A stretch of DNA of 64,000 nucleotides from Fischerella sp. PCC 9605 (GCF_000517105.1 NZ_KI912153.1:142464-206463); one strand, 5' to 3'. Positions 47,729-57,564 are shown, counted from the first letter of the stretch. Program-made: numbers and translations. Notes: generated by a model from the letters alone, not told the origin.

Positions 47729-47780
47729 CCTCAATTGTCCTTGGGGTTTTCTAAACTTCAATCGCCCCTATCTTGCAGTG

Positions 47781-48052
47781 CGATCGCCCTTCTTACGACC
47801 GCAATGGAAACCGCCGCATCATAAGCGTGCACATCCATCGCAAGGGGTGAAGTCGTATGATGAACCACGCCTTGTGAGGAGCGCTCGCGCTGCGCCAGGA
47901 TCTGACTCGCCCAAGTAAACCACGCACTCACATCCTCAGTCAGTCACCACATTCTTACCCTTAGCCCGACTGCGTTTCTCTGTTGATAAACAGCCCAGTT
48001 GGGTTTGAGCACCACCCCTGAGCAAGTGCCTTCTTTCAGTCGGGCGATCGCG
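47781..48052. repeat. Interspersed ~300-bp repeat, copy 1 (degenerate)
   Basis: Shares with later copies the order GCGATCGCCCTTCTTAC, CATCCATCGC or CATCCACCGC, CGCCTTGTGAGGAG, CCACGCACTCACATCCTC, CCCGACTGCGTTT or CCCCACTGGGTTT, and TTTGAGCACCACC. Other copies: 50325-50620, 55244-55520, 56715-56985, 57565-57690 (partial) and 61590-61960. No frame is conserved well enough to call a gene. Confidence 0.75.
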
Positions 48053-48152
48053 GGAGTGCACTGGCTGATCAGTTGCAATTAACTGATAGAGACTGCATGG
48101 CATATGGGATCTCGGTGAAAATAAAATGTGCGTGCCGTTGCACTGTCCCCGA

Positions 48153-48228
48153 CAAAATTGGGCAGGCTTGTATCAGGCTTATTCAATTGGCCAACGAGTT
48201 ATCTTTCTCAGAAGCCTGCCCAATTTTG
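48153..48228. repeat. Hairpin element with 17-bp perfect stem
   Basis: CAAAATTGGGCAGGCTT (48153-48169) and its exact complement (48212-48228) around a 42-base loop. The inner half of the stem (GGGCAGGCTT) recurs at 51172-51181 and, as GGCAGGCTT, at 20586-20594. Confidence 0.85.
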
Positions 48229-48522
48229 GTACGTGGAAGACCCCTAACCCGATCAAATATATTTCGACTCAGCCCAAGGATTGATGAGCGTTCCGTTTAG
48301 AGAGGCGGAACGCAAGGGCGGCACATTTTATTACTTGGAAAGGCCTATGGGATGGAAGTGCTGAAATATGCAAGTTATTGGGGTGCGATCGCTACTCCTT
48401 TGTTGGATGCAACCAGAGCGATCGCTGTGTTCTAAACCTTGGCGTCAAAGTTTAGCTGGGCAAGAAGTACAATTTAAAAAATTTGTAGAACCAAAAATAA
48501 GTACAGACCATTAATAGCTGAG

Positions 48523-49209
48523 GTGAAATCTAAATTGATTGAAGCGTGGTTAAATTCCGGACTGATTATCGCTTCCAGATATCAGGATAAAATCTCGCAA
48601 CAGAGCATAGCTTCTGCAAAGAGTCTTGGTGAGCGAAGTAGTACAAAAGATTTTCGGTTTTATTCTATGCTGTTTGATGGAATTTCTATTGATGGGACAG
48701 TTTCTATTCTAGATATTGGATGCGGTCAAGCAGAGTTATTATCTTTCTTAAAAAACAACTACCCGCACGTGAAAATAGATCGCTATTTAGGACTTGATCT
48801 TGTTAAGGAATTTCTAAATGTAGCGCAGTGTAATTATCCAGATTATGAGTTTCAGCTTGGGAATTTTATTTGTGAACAATTCTTACCGAAGCAATCCTTC
48901 ACTATAGTTATAGCTCTTGGAGTTCTTGTCTCGCGAGTACCATATTATCAAGAGTTTGTCGAACATTTTATTAGGAAAATGGTTCAATGCAGTTCAGGTC
49001 ATATTTTATTCAATTTGATTAGTGAAGTCGATTTCTCATCACAGAACTACGTTAATTATGAGCAGGTAGGTCACTCGACATGTTTTTCTAGGAAAGCTCT
49101 TGAATCCATTCTAGATAAGATTGAAGACATTAATTATCGCATTGTGGAGGCGCGAATTTTCCCAGATGCTACAGATATGTTTGTTCACGTTTTTTGTAGA
49201 ACCTGTTGA
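48523..49209 (+). CDS. Class I SAM-dependent methyltransferase
   Basis: 228 residues from a GTG with GAGG too close to be ideal. The next in-frame methionine (SMLFDGISI) is too far in to be a good start. Motif I is VSILDIGCGQAELLSFL (SAM-binding glycines), acidic loop DRYLGLDLVKEF, and post-I YEFQLGNFICEQFL with motif IV-like FTIVIALGVLV. Compact single Rossmann domain with a C-terminal sheet (FPDATDMFVHVFCRTC). The substrate is not evident. The gene is isolated in repeat-rich DNA. Confidence 0.75.
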   Translation: MKSKLIEAWLNSGLIIASRYQDKISQQSIASAKSLGERSSTKDFRFYSMLFDGISIDGTVSILDIGCGQAELLSFLKNNYPHVKIDRYLGLDLVKEFLNVAQCNYPDYEFQLGNFICEQFLPKQSFTIVIALGVLVSRVPYYQEFVEHFIRKMVQCSSGHILFNLISEVDFSSQNYVNYEQVGHSTCFSRKALESILDKIEDINYRIVEARIFPDATDMFVHVFCRTC

Positions 49210-49444
49210 AAAATGTAGACTTTCTATGAAGGATTTGAGTATCCTCTCAATAATTTGGGGTAGGTAAGGTTTAAGTAAATAAAAGAATATAAAAGGTTGA
49301 ATAACTAGGCGTAAATTGTTGAGTAGATTCTTCCATCCCGAAACCTCGTCCATAGTGCTGGGGAAAACCGGGATAGCGGAAGGATTGCCCAAAGCGGTGT
49401 TTGAGCATTTTTTTGGATGGAGGTAGCGATCGCCATCAACGACA

Positions 49445-50320
49445 TGTACATTTAAAATAAGTTTGTAAAGTTTAAGAGTCCTGAAAGCCTTGAAATAACG
49501 TACTTATGGTTTGGTTTAGAAAATAATAAAGTCGTAAACTGTCACATGAGTAGGATTTACTCCTTGACAAAAAAGATTAAGTATGGGTTGTGGTTTGAGA
49601 GGCATTGAAAGTTTGATTGTTCAACGAGACAGAGCGATCGCACTGTAGGGCTTGAAAAGCGATCGCGCTTCCATACTGACTCTGGATTTTTGATGCAGGA
49701 CACTCGTAGGGGCAGGGGAGCAAACAATTCAAAATTCACCCAGCAAAATTCAAAATGCAAGCAGGGTAAGAGATTACGCAGGACATGCGGAGGGGCATTG
49801 CAGGTATGCCGCCATCATAACAAATTGCTGTATCCGTGCTGGTTATAAAATCACGCCGTCAGGCGCTAGCAATGCGTTTGAGTCGTGGGGTGCAGCCCTA
49901 TATGTGCATTACTTGCGCCCCCTACTGCTGTCTGTAAAACTTGTGGATCTAATATTGTGAGTCCTGTTAAGGGTGCAAAAATTCCGTAACCTCTATCATA
50001 AGAGGAATCAAGTGTTGGCGATCGCTTTACCTCACATCTTGCACCAAGAAAAATTGATGGTATTTAGTAACTCAGTATTAGTCCCAAAATCCTTTATTTA
50101 TCGATAAAAGCCTATAAAAATAATGTAACTTTATCGCGCATATCTTTGCTTTGTACGGTTTTGTACCTAGAGGTGCAAGATATGAGTTTACTCGGTAGTG
50201 GCTCGAGCGCTCGTTGTTAAGCCGCTTTAATGACGGTTAGTAGTGAAAACTTTGGTTTTGTTGCAGCGATCGCCCTAAGGTGTGTGGCTTAACGTGTCCA
50301 AACAGGAGTTAAGTCGGCAC
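49445..50320. repeat. Left part of a ~1.2-kb degenerate duplication, copy 1
   Basis: Matches 60376-61590 in blocks: TGTACATTTAAAATAA; GTAAACTGTCACATGAGTA and ACAAAAAAGATTAAGTATG; GGTTTGAGAGGCATT; TGCAGCCCTATATGTGCATTA; CTACTGCTGTCTGTAA; GTGGCTCGAGCGCTCGTTG; GGTGTGTGGCTTAACGTGT. It then continues into the ~300-bp interspersed repeat. No gene is supported in this copy. Confidence 0.8.
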
Positions 50321-50324
50321 TCTT

Positions 50325-50620
50325 GTTCGGAGCGATCGCCCTCCTTACTTGGGGCAATGGAAAGCGCCGCATCCTCTGAGCGTACATCCACCGCCAAAGA
50401 GTGAAGGCTTCTTAACGACGCCTTGTGAGGAGGGCGATCGCTGCTAGGGTGCTTCCTGGCCCATTCAAACCACGCACTCACATCCTCAGTAACCACATGC
50501 TTCTCCTTCGCGCCACTGCGTTTGGAGCAAGGCGTGAACCGGGAGCAGTTGGGTTGTTGCACCACCAGGGGTGCAAGTGCTTCTTTGACACGTGCGATCG
50601 CTGCCAATGCTGTTTCCAAT
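50325..50620. repeat. Interspersed ~300-bp repeat, copy 2
   Basis: Best-preserved copy. Its reverse strand is open for 142 codons (50703 to 50275; e.g. VTEDVSAWFEWARK), but that ORF is mostly composed of the repeat and its counterparts in other copies are broken, so it is not called as a gene. Confidence 0.75.
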
Positions 50621-51113
50621 TTGTTTTCTAGTTGGACAACGCATGGAGTGAAGCGCTCCTGATTGGTCATTACATATCCATGAGTCGCCCAACCGCGTGA
50701 CAATAGCTGTGGAGGGGTTGGGGGTTGTGGCGGTAGCGCGATCGCAGCAACTCAGGCGGCAACGACGGCAGTTGGTGCAGTGGTGTGCAAGCGGTGCAAC
50801 GAGCGATCGCTCGTGTCAAAGAAGCGCTGCACCAGGGCTGGTGTGAGAATCCGACTGCAAAGGTTCATTAACAACTGTCGCAGTGGGGCTAAGGGGAAGA
50901 ATGTTACAGACGTGTTGATTGAATTTTGAAACTCTTGGTGCCAAGCGTTTTATCTTTAGCTTTTCAACACATGTGTAACACTACCTGATAGAAACTGACT
51001 GTTAGGAAACGATTCTCAAATCAGCTGCTTTGATTCGCATCAAAGCACTCAGGCAGATGGATAAAAATTGATTAATGTGGCGGATTTTTGACTATGCGTT
51101 GCCTAAGCATCCT

Positions 51114-51366
51114 GACAAAGATGGACAACCCTTTATATATAGTCGCCTTGCTCATTATTGCCGCAAAAACTGGGCAGGCTTAAAAAGCCTTTTAGAGTAG
51201 CACTAAGAGCAGATCGACTATTCCTAGAAGCCTGCCCAGTTTTCAGGTTCTGGCTCCGACACCATATTTTTAGTTAAGGGGCTTGCTCAAGCGTCACGTC
51301 TCAAGAATTTATGTATTTTTGCAATAAGGACAGTTCAGAGCAAGCGCTTAGTTGTCCATCTTTGTC
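51114..51366. repeat. Composite nested inverted repeat, 253 bp
   Basis: Outer perfect 15-bp arms GACAAAGATGGACAA (51114-51128) and complement (51352-51366). Inner perfect 16-bp arms AAAACTGGGCAGGCTT (51166-51181) and complement (51228-51243). The inner unit is the same family as 48153-48228. The region 49210-51844 otherwise lacks genes. Confidence 0.85.
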
Positions 51367-51671
51367 CACGTTTCATCACACACCAACTATTACGAGGTTC
51401 ACAATCTTTTATTCTCCCCGAAAATGTAATTCTCCAGAGTAGTTGCGTAAAATCTTCAAATCACCCAGACAAATAACTTAGACACACCTAACGATTGTGG
51501 ATTAAATAACTCGGGGCATTTATGTGTAGGGGCGAAGCATTCAGTAGATGGTCTATCCACACAAACAAAGGTTTTTGACTGATTGCTTGGCCGTGGAAAA
51601 AAACTGCACCCCTCGCGTAACCATGCGTGGTTTATTGGCGGATGCCAACCATTTTTTCGTGGTGGGTTCTA

Positions 51672-51731
51672 ACGCGCGAGCGGTTTAGAGCAACAATCTT
51701 GAGAATTATTGCAATAATCCCGCTCGCGCGT
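51672..51731. repeat. GC-rich hairpin, 12-bp stem
   Basis: ACGCGCGAGCGG and its complement separated by a 36-base loop that itself contains the palindrome ATTATTGCAATAAT. Lies about 110 bases before the methyltransferase gene at 51845; it may be a terminator or a mobile hairpin. Confidence 0.7.
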
Positions 51732-51844
51732 GAGTGTCTTTGCGCGATTTATGTGGATTTATGCGTCACCCCTACGCCATCTCGAATTCCTCGACCTTAT
51801 TAAATTTTTATTCCTAATTCACAAATGATTGGAGATTTGAGAAC

Positions 51845-52528
51845 ATGATAATGACACAACAAGATTGTCCATCGCCCATTGCTGCACCGAAAAATGACCA
51901 ATTCTGGATAAATCTGAGCAATGGACAGCAAGGAGGGCGCTTAGCTGCAACATCAATGCCAGATCGCGATTGGTGGACAAAGCTGTGGTCTTATCCCCAA
52001 GAAACTTTAAAAATTATGGGCTTGCAATCGGGTATGTCCGTGCTCGATCTCGGTTGTGGATATGGACATTTTACTATTGCTGCTGCACAAATAGTAAAAC
52101 CAGCGCTTGTTGTTGGTGTTGATATTGACTTTCCCATCCTTGCTCAAGCTCGACAAGCAGCACAACAACTCCCCAACTGTCTGTTGCTTAACCAAGATAT
52201 CCTTGCGATCACACAGGTGATTGCAAATCAGTTTGAATACATCACGATTCATAGCACTTTCCACGGTTTACCAAATCCCGTAGAGTTTGTCCGTCAAATC
52301 GTTAGTTTACTTAAACCAAAAGGGTATTTTTCAGTAGTTAACTGGCGACCAATTCCACGTGAAGACACTATTTGGTTGGGAAAACCACGAGGACCAAAAA
52401 CCGAACTACGCATTTGCCCACAAAAGCTACTGTCAATTGTACAAACAGCAACTGAACAACTTGTAGCAGTGCAGCAAGTTGATTTACCGCCCTATCATTA
52501 TGGCATCACATTTCAATTGAAGGAGTAA
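51845..52528 (+). CDS. Class I SAM-dependent methyltransferase
   Basis: 227 residues. An alternative start is at residue 3 (MTQQDC). Motif I MSVLDLGCGYGHFTIAAAQ, motif II LVVGVDIDFPILAQAR with the ribose-binding Asp, and LLNQDILAITQ, then FEYITIHSTFHGLPNPVEFVRQIVSLLKPKGYFSVVNWRPIPRED (motif IV/post regions). Resembles Methyltransf_11/25 proteins acting on small molecules. Unrelated in detail to the methyltransferase at 48523. Followed 55 bases later by a strong hairpin element that may end its transcript. Confidence 0.85.
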   Translation: MIMTQQDCPSPIAAPKNDQFWINLSNGQQGGRLAATSMPDRDWWTKLWSYPQETLKIMGLQSGMSVLDLGCGYGHFTIAAAQIVKPALVVGVDIDFPILAQARQAAQQLPNCLLLNQDILAITQVIANQFEYITIHSTFHGLPNPVEFVRQIVSLLKPKGYFSVVNWRPIPREDTIWLGKPRGPKTELRICPQKLLSIVQTATEQLVAVQQVDLPPYHYGITFQLKE

Positions 52529-52583
52529 GTAGTGTTGTAGATGCTACCAAAGGTGACATCCTGTTGTTTAAGGAGAAATCTTA

Positions 52584-52681
52584 AAAAAAAATCCCAGCCT
52601 TATATTTTTTCGGCTTATTCAAAATAAGAGCGTGGTGGGGGCAGCGCCCAGTAGGGCGCTGCCAAGGCTGGGATTTTTTTT
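52584..52681. repeat. Three-way-junction hairpin element with A/T tails
   Basis: Outer perfect 18-bp stem AAAAAAAATCCCAGCCTT (52584-52601) with 52664-52681. Inside, a small CTTATT/AATAAG arm (52614-52628) and a perfect 10-bp arm GGCAGCGCCC-AGTA-GGGCGCTGCC (52640-52663) abutting the outer 3' strand. It could also work as a bidirectional terminator for the methyltransferase gene. Confidence 0.85.
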
Positions 52682-52825
52682 CTTGGAAAGTGCCTAAGCC
52701 ACTTGCGCTAGGCCACACAATAGCGATCGCTCGGTAAATGTACTTCTGCTTGCAAATCCAAAGGGAGGCGTCGTGGTCGCTGCGATTCTACAACGGCAAT
52801 GTCTTGACTTATAATCTGGTCTTGC

Positions 52826-53137
52826 CTAGCAACAAAGGCTTGCTCCCCGGTGAGGGCAAAAGTCCTGCCAAGCCAGAGTTTTGTCTCCACTATGCTCAAA
52901 AACATTTGTGCATAACTCAGACAGCACATTTATCAAGTTGTTTATGTCTGAGATTGATAGCCATTTGCTGTAAATGTTTTCAGCACGGGAAACTACAGCA
53001 TTGACATCTTCAATAGTAGACACTAAAGTCAATTCCAAAAGATTGGCTGTTCTTAGATCTCGGTTCCACCGCTGTTGTAATGGACTGTCCACGTCAAACC
53101 AGTCGTTCTCTATTTCAAACAGATCCATCCGTTCCAA
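52826..53137 (-). pseudogene. Fragment of a GHKL-type ATP-binding protein
   Basis: 103 codons: MERMDLFEIENDWFDVDSPLQQRW, then ISDINNLINVLSELCTNVFEHSGD, the N-box pattern (E-L-x-x-N-x-x-E/K-H) of anti-sigma/histidine-kinase ATPases. The frame then degenerates (CPHRGASLCC) and stops; the rest of the ATPase (G-boxes) is missing. Confidence in identity is moderate. Confidence 0.45.
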
Positions 53138-53201
53138 ATGATGACAGCTAAAGCGATCGCCTTAGAGCCATGTTGGAGCAATAGTCTGATACTTAACATT
53201 T

Positions 53202-53702
53202 CTATTGCACTGTTGGCTTACAAAGCGCCATCGTCAGCAATGCTGCCGCCCCAAACGCTGCTATTGTCCGAACATGGTTCCAAAGTGTCCAGTTAGTCAG
53301 ATATCTAGCCCATAGATTTACGCCCTCAGTGCTATCTGGTTTGGTACTCGCCAGGGCATCATTTAGCGGTACATTGAAGGCAATCGTCACCACAACGGTG
53401 CCAACGATATAGAGCAGGCTGCCAACCAGCACATAGAGCGCACCAGGTTGATGCCACTTTGACAGCGAGGCGATCGCCAAAAACAGGCAAGCCAGAGCCG
53501 TTCCAAACAGCGCCACCATAAACAACGGATTGATCGCTGTGATATTGATCGATTGCATAGCAATAATGCCTTCCCTTGGTTGAAGCTTAGCAAGAGCATT
53601 CATTACAAAAGTCGAGAAGGCAAAGAAGACTCCCGCTACCAGTCCGCAGCCCAAGGCAGTGAAAAGTTTTAATGCAAAAGGCAAATGGTAAACACTTGTC
53701 AT
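53202..53702 (-). CDS. DUF1772 membrane protein (anthrone oxygenase-like)
   Basis: 166 residues, four membrane helices at about 10-33, 55-80, 86-110 and 140-162. Family landmarks: GVFFAFSTFVMNALAKLQPREGIIAMQSIN, FNVPLNDALA, and WTLWNHVRTIAAFGAAALL. The DUF1772/anthrone oxygenase family is widespread in bacteria with unknown function; fungal relatives oxidise anthrones. Clear GGAGGG-type site upstream (complement near 53708). It lies alone between a pseudogene and an empty stretch. Confidence 0.88.
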   Translation of the reverse strand: MTSVYHLPFALKLFTALGCGLVAGVFFAFSTFVMNALAKLQPREGIIAMQSINITAINPLFMVALFGTALACLFLAIASLSKWHQPGALYVLVGSLLYIVGTVVVTIAFNVPLNDALASTKPDSTEGVNLWARYLTNWTLWNHVRTIAAFGAAALLTMALCKPTVQ

Positions 53703-54423
53703 AAACCCTCCTACAGATGAGTGATTAGCTCCGAATTAATTACCTTTAGTCTAGGAAAACAATTCATGAACAACTATCTGATTGGTGTGCGACTACTCCT
53801 AACAAATACAGGGAACTCTTAACAAGGAACAGGGTCGGAGGAAAAGAGGTGTTTGTTCCATTCATAGCGAAGGCGAAAACGCGGCTTCGTGGGGCGCTCA
53901 TATCTTGCGCTCAATTTTCAAAACTGCGGCTCATCACCTATGAGAGTGAATACAATCGAAACTAGGTGCACTGGGCTTGGATCATATGGTCTGGAATTAC
54001 TAGCCAAATTGCAGACTTCACTGAAACTCACCATTCGCAGCACATTAGAGAGGAGTCATCGCTCTTGCGGGATCTGAGGCAGCCACTCACGCGTGAGCAC
54101 GGATTTGGGTTGCGCTGGCGCGTTTTTAGTCTGCCCAGACCAACACCATCGATTTCGGAAGCTATGAGATATTAAAAATAAGTCAGAAGTTGAAAGTCGG
54201 AAGTCGCAAGTAAATATAAGGCTGTTACTTTATTTTTTTGTAGCACTCTTAGATTTCGTGTCTAGTAAGTTGGCATGATTAAAAGCTATTATCAATATAT
54301 TGATCCGGTAATAGTGTACATCTTAGACTAGCAGCAGCCTTTGATGGGCTAGTTTGACGAGCATGAGCAACAAAAATGTAGCACTACTACAAGGAATAGT
54401 GGTTTTGGTAAAATTAAAAGTCT
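53703..54423. other. Gene-poor stretch
   Basis: About 720 bases. Short overlapping plus-strand frames at 53889-54175 look gene-like in composition but match nothing I recognise and are in conflicting frames; there is a short AGTCGGAAGTCGCAAGT-type repeat near 54195. Nothing further is supported. Confidence 0.4.
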
Positions 54424-54476
54424 ATGAATAGTCAATTGCAATTACAGCCGATTCGCTTTCCAGATCAGATATTCCG

Positions 54477-55079
54477 ATGCTCTTGGAGTATCAGTCTTTA
54501 AGCCGCAGCGAAGCGATCCAAAAGATATTGCAAAAATACGCAGGCAGTGTGTGTCATATAGATATGCTGGTGCGATTGCTGTATGGTGAGTTAGAGCCAG
54601 ATGTATTCAAAGTAGTAAAAGGTAGAGTTCAATCTACGTTGACTCATGGCAGAGAAAGCGGGAAATGGTTCGGTGTTCCTGGCAAGCCTGGCTATTTTAC
54701 TTTGGACTTAAAACTGCTCAACTCGAAGAGTACTAGTTCTTCTAAGAAGTCTTCTAAGCAGGGGAAAAACAAAGACAAAAAACCTTCACCACAGGCGAAA
54801 ACTAATAGCATTCCAATGAAAGGGGAGTTTGAAGGGAAATTTTTGATTGATGCGATTACTTGGTTGCTGCAACAAAATCCCAGAAAAGTTTTTGATGTGG
54901 CTGAAGTGATTAACGAATTATACGGAGAACTCGACCCATTACAAGTGCAACAAGTAAAATCGAATGTGTTAAGTGAATTGTCGCGTGGTTATCGCGCCGG
55001 ACGATTCTCAAGAGTGCCTTCACAAAAAGGACTTTACATTTGGGACTCCAAGTTACTGCCATCCGTCATCCGTAATTGA
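54477..55079 (+). CDS. Protein with two related helical/winged-helix repeats, probable 5' frameshift
   Basis: 200 residues containing an internal duplication: SEAIQKILQKYAGSVCHIDMLVRLLYGELEPDVFKVVKGRVQSTLTHGRESGKWFGVPGKPGYFTLDLKLL and DAITWLLQQNPRKVFDVAEVINELYGELDPLQVQQVKSNVLSELSRGYRAGRFSRVPSQKGLYIWDSKLL align over their whole length, separated by a basic S/K-rich linker. The pattern (short helices, LYGEL, G-x-F.xVPGxxG.Y) resembles small winged-helix modules such as HARE-HTH, suggesting DNA binding; not proven. An ATG at 54424 with a plausible start (MNSQLQLQPIRFPDQ) is out of frame by one base and would join near 54470, so the native N-terminus is probably lost to a frameshift. Confidence 0.65.
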   Translation: MLLEYQSLSRSEAIQKILQKYAGSVCHIDMLVRLLYGELEPDVFKVVKGRVQSTLTHGRESGKWFGVPGKPGYFTLDLKLLNSKSTSSSKKSSKQGKNKDKKPSPQAKTNSIPMKGEFEGKFLIDAITWLLQQNPRKVFDVAEVINELYGELDPLQVQQVKSNVLSELSRGYRAGRFSRVPSQKGLYIWDSKLLPSVIRN

Positions 55080-55243
55080 AAAAGAATTCTCAAAGCCCAG
55101 TAACGCTCATGAACGAGCAAGTGGTTCACCCTTTGAAGCAGTTCAACAACAAAATCCAAAAACACCAGCCTGCTGTCGAGTATCACGGTAATTGGGTGAT
55201 TGTTCAACAGGGGGTGAGAGTTGAAACAGATGTTTCTAGTTGA

Positions 55244-55520
55244 GCGATCGCTCTTCTTACGACCGCAATGGAAACCGCTGCATCACAAGCGTGGACATCC
55301 ACCACCAAAGAGTGAAGGTGTATACACCACTGCTTGTGAGGAGGGCGATCGCAATTCCGGGAGCTGACGCAGCCCAAGTAAGCCACGCACTGACATCAGC
55401 ATTCACCACATTTTTCTCCTTAGCCCCACTGGGTTTGGAGCAAGGCGCTCTTGTGGGAGCAGTCGGGTTTGAGCACCACCAGGGGTGCAAGTGCCTCTTT
55501 CACACGAGCTAGAGCGCCAA
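55244..55520. repeat. Interspersed ~300-bp repeat, copy 3
   Basis: Same block order as the 50325 copy: GCGATCGCTCTTCTTACGAC, GACATCCACCACCAAAGAGTGAAGG, CTTGTGAGGAGGGCGATCGC, CCACGCACTGACATC, GGGTTTGGAGCAAGGCGCTC and GAGCACCACCAGGGGTGCAA (each cited as 20 bases or fewer). Confidence 0.8.
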
Positions 55521-55835
55521 AGAACACGTTGCCCCAATGCTTTTTCCTGTTATTAAGTAAGTGGGAAACAACCAAAAGCTGCATCTCATTTTCAGAGTCT
55601 ATTTCTCATAGTTAGGATCGCCTTTGACATGATTGTATAGTCATTGCTTTACAATGACCAAAAAGCATAGGCTGATCCCCAATCATTGGTTGAGCAACCT
55701 ACTTTTATAAGTGAAATCTTACGTACTGTAACAATTAGACAATTTCTTTAAGAAACGTTGCGACTGTTAAACACCTTTGTTAACTTGTGAATGAAACCAA
55801 ATGAACGAGGATTTATACTCACAGGAGGTTGAATC

Positions 55836-55955
55836 ATGTCAAGTTCAATGATGACAGTTGTAGCAGTGCTCCTATTGGGCTGGATTCTAGCTTCTACTCT
55901 TGGTACCTGGGCTTACTTTGCCAATCAGTCTCATAGAAATAAAAATCAGCAATAA
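55836..55955 (+). CDS. Small single-span membrane protein, 39 residues
   Basis: ATG at 55836 preceded by a strong AGGAGG ribosome site at optimal spacing (ACAGGAGGTTGAATC). MSSSMMTVVAVLLLGWILAS, then TLGTWAYFANQSHRNKNQQ: one membrane helix (about 6-31) with a polar tail. Too short for length-based gene finders. No family recognised. The small size and single helix are like accessory subunits of membrane complexes, but this is not evidence of such a role. Confidence 0.6.
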   Translation: MSSSMMTVVAVLLLGWILASTLGTWAYFANQSHRNKNQQ

Positions 55956-56224
55956 TCTTTGTTAGTGTCACGAAGTTTTCGCCACCTTGACTTCAAAATT
56001 CAAAATTCTTTCAATCCCATGCTTAAAAGCATGGGTTTCTTCAGCATAGATGTGTTTCTACTTCTGCCTTCCCAAAGACGTGTTGTCAAGCCAAAAATAA
56101 ATCGCTTGTTCCCAACACGGACCAGAAGTAAATCAACACCTGTATAACACTACCATCTCTACCAATGTCAATAATTAAGAAAAGATGTTTACATCAAACA
56201 TATTTAATTGAAGAGGTTGTGATT

Positions 56225-56455
56225 ATGTTTAACATTGGTGATTATGTATTGAATCAAAAAACTGGGAACCTCGGCAAAGTAATTGGTTATGGACACCAAA
56301 TACTCAGCAGTGGTTATGAAACAACGCTTAAAGTCTTAGTAACTGACTCTACAACTTGTGAGCAGAAGGGATTTGTAGAAGAAGACTTATATTCACAATG
56401 GGTTCGATGCCAATGGCAAACTGAGCTTAGACCTATGCTCAAATATTGCAATTAA
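56225..56455 (+). CDS. Small hypothetical protein, beta-rich
   Basis: 76 residues from the ATG at 56225; the open frame back to 56165 has no ribosome site, whereas GAAGAGG precedes 56225. MFNIGDYVLNQKTGNLGKVIGYGHQIL, TLKVLVTDST and VEEDLYSQWVRC suggest a small SH3/KOW-like barrel that binds nucleic acid or protein (the motif D-Y-V...G..GKVIGYG is typical of such folds). Family not identified. Confidence 0.6.
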   Translation: MFNIGDYVLNQKTGNLGKVIGYGHQILSSGYETTLKVLVTDSTTCEQKGFVEEDLYSQWVRCQWQTELRPMLKYCN

Positions 56456-56714
56456 GCTTAGAGCTAAGATTGAGATTTTTCTATGTTTGAAGTAACAAAA
56501 GAGAAATTGATTATTAAGTATTTTTAACTTTAATTTTGGAACCCTCCAACAGAATTGTCAGCAACAGAAGAAAAGGTAGTCAAGCGTATAAACGACCTCA
56601 CTAGACCGGAGCGATCGCTGCGGTCTCTTGGGATGCGCCGTCGCGAATTTATTGACTTTTTTGGTCAGAAAAAGTCAAGAAGAGTATTTAAGCTATTTTG
56701 ACCAGTAACAAAGC

Positions 56715-56985
56715 GCGATCGCTCTTTTTACTCCAACAACAGATACCGCCGCATCACAAGCGTGCACATCAACCGCTTCTTCTGACGGCGTATAAACGAC
56801 CCCTTGTGAAGAGGGCGATCGCTGCTAGGGTGCTTCCTGGCCCATTCAAACCACGCACTCACATCCTCAGTAACCGTATTTTTCCCTTAGCCCCACTGGG
56901 TTTGGAGCAAGGCGCTCTTGCGGGAGCAGTTGGGTTTGAGCACCAGCAGGGGTGCAAGTGCCTTCTGATGGAGTGTGATCGCCCA
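56715..56985. repeat. Interspersed ~300-bp repeat, copy 4
   Basis: Contains GCGATCGCTC..TACTCC, ACAAGCGTGCACATCAACCG, CCTTGTGAAGAGGGCGATCG, GCTAGGGTGCTTCCTGGCCC (identical to copy 2), CTCACATCCTCAGTAACC and GGTTTGGAGCAAGGCGCTCT. Confidence 0.8.
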
Positions 56986-57111
56986 CATTCAACTGTCGGT
57001 CTGAAAAGGAATTGGCATATTCATACGACCCAATCAAGCAAAAAGCGTATAATAGAACCTTTGCTTTAAAAAAAGTTTTTAATCCCAGCAATGCGGATCA
57101 TGCTAAAATAA

Positions 57112-57351
57112 AAGCTTATCAAAATCTCAAAACCTACTCAAAGGGTTGAAATTCAGTCAGACGAATCTGAATTTCAACCAGAAACTACCGCATCTCAACT
57201 ACGAGAGTTACCAAGACAACTACAAGACCCACTAGATATTGCCCAACCGACATCAATGAGTGTGACTTGCACAGATTCTAGCGGTTGGAAAGCATCGGAT
57301 ATTTTACGAGAAGTTAGACTGGATAGTTTTGAGATTGATTATATCGATTAA
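57112..57351 (+). pseudogene. ORF remnant without start codon
   Basis: 79 codons open from the stop at 57109-57111, LIKISKPTQRVEIQSDESEF, then QPETTASQLRELPRQLQDPL and CTDSSGWKASDILREVRLDSFEIDYID. Coding-like composition but no ATG/GTG near its beginning, so it is probably the 3' end of a lost gene. No family recognised. Confidence 0.45.
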
Positions 57352-57564
57352 GCGGTGTTATCTAATCAAAAATCAAATTGTTGCAGTGTCGTAGGTCAAG
57401 AAATTTAAGGCAGCCTGGAGTTTGTGTGATGCCGGAATCGCGATCGCGTCGCGTCAGCATCTCTAATTTGGGATAGCTGTTGCGGTCTGTAAGAGGTATT
57501 AGGCGTTGGGCAATCGCTTCTTACTGAACACGAGTGTAGTGTAGAAAAAGTGGTTTAAGTGTTG

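Noticed and set aside
50275..50703. 142-codon minus-strand ORF
   Set aside because: Consists mainly of the ~300-bp interspersed repeat and its extension; the other copies are broken by stops and indels, so coding status is not supported.
53889..54175. Two overlapping plus-strand ORFs (62 and 69 codons)
   Set aside because: Plausible composition but conflicting frames, no ribosome site and no recognised family; at best a decayed gene.
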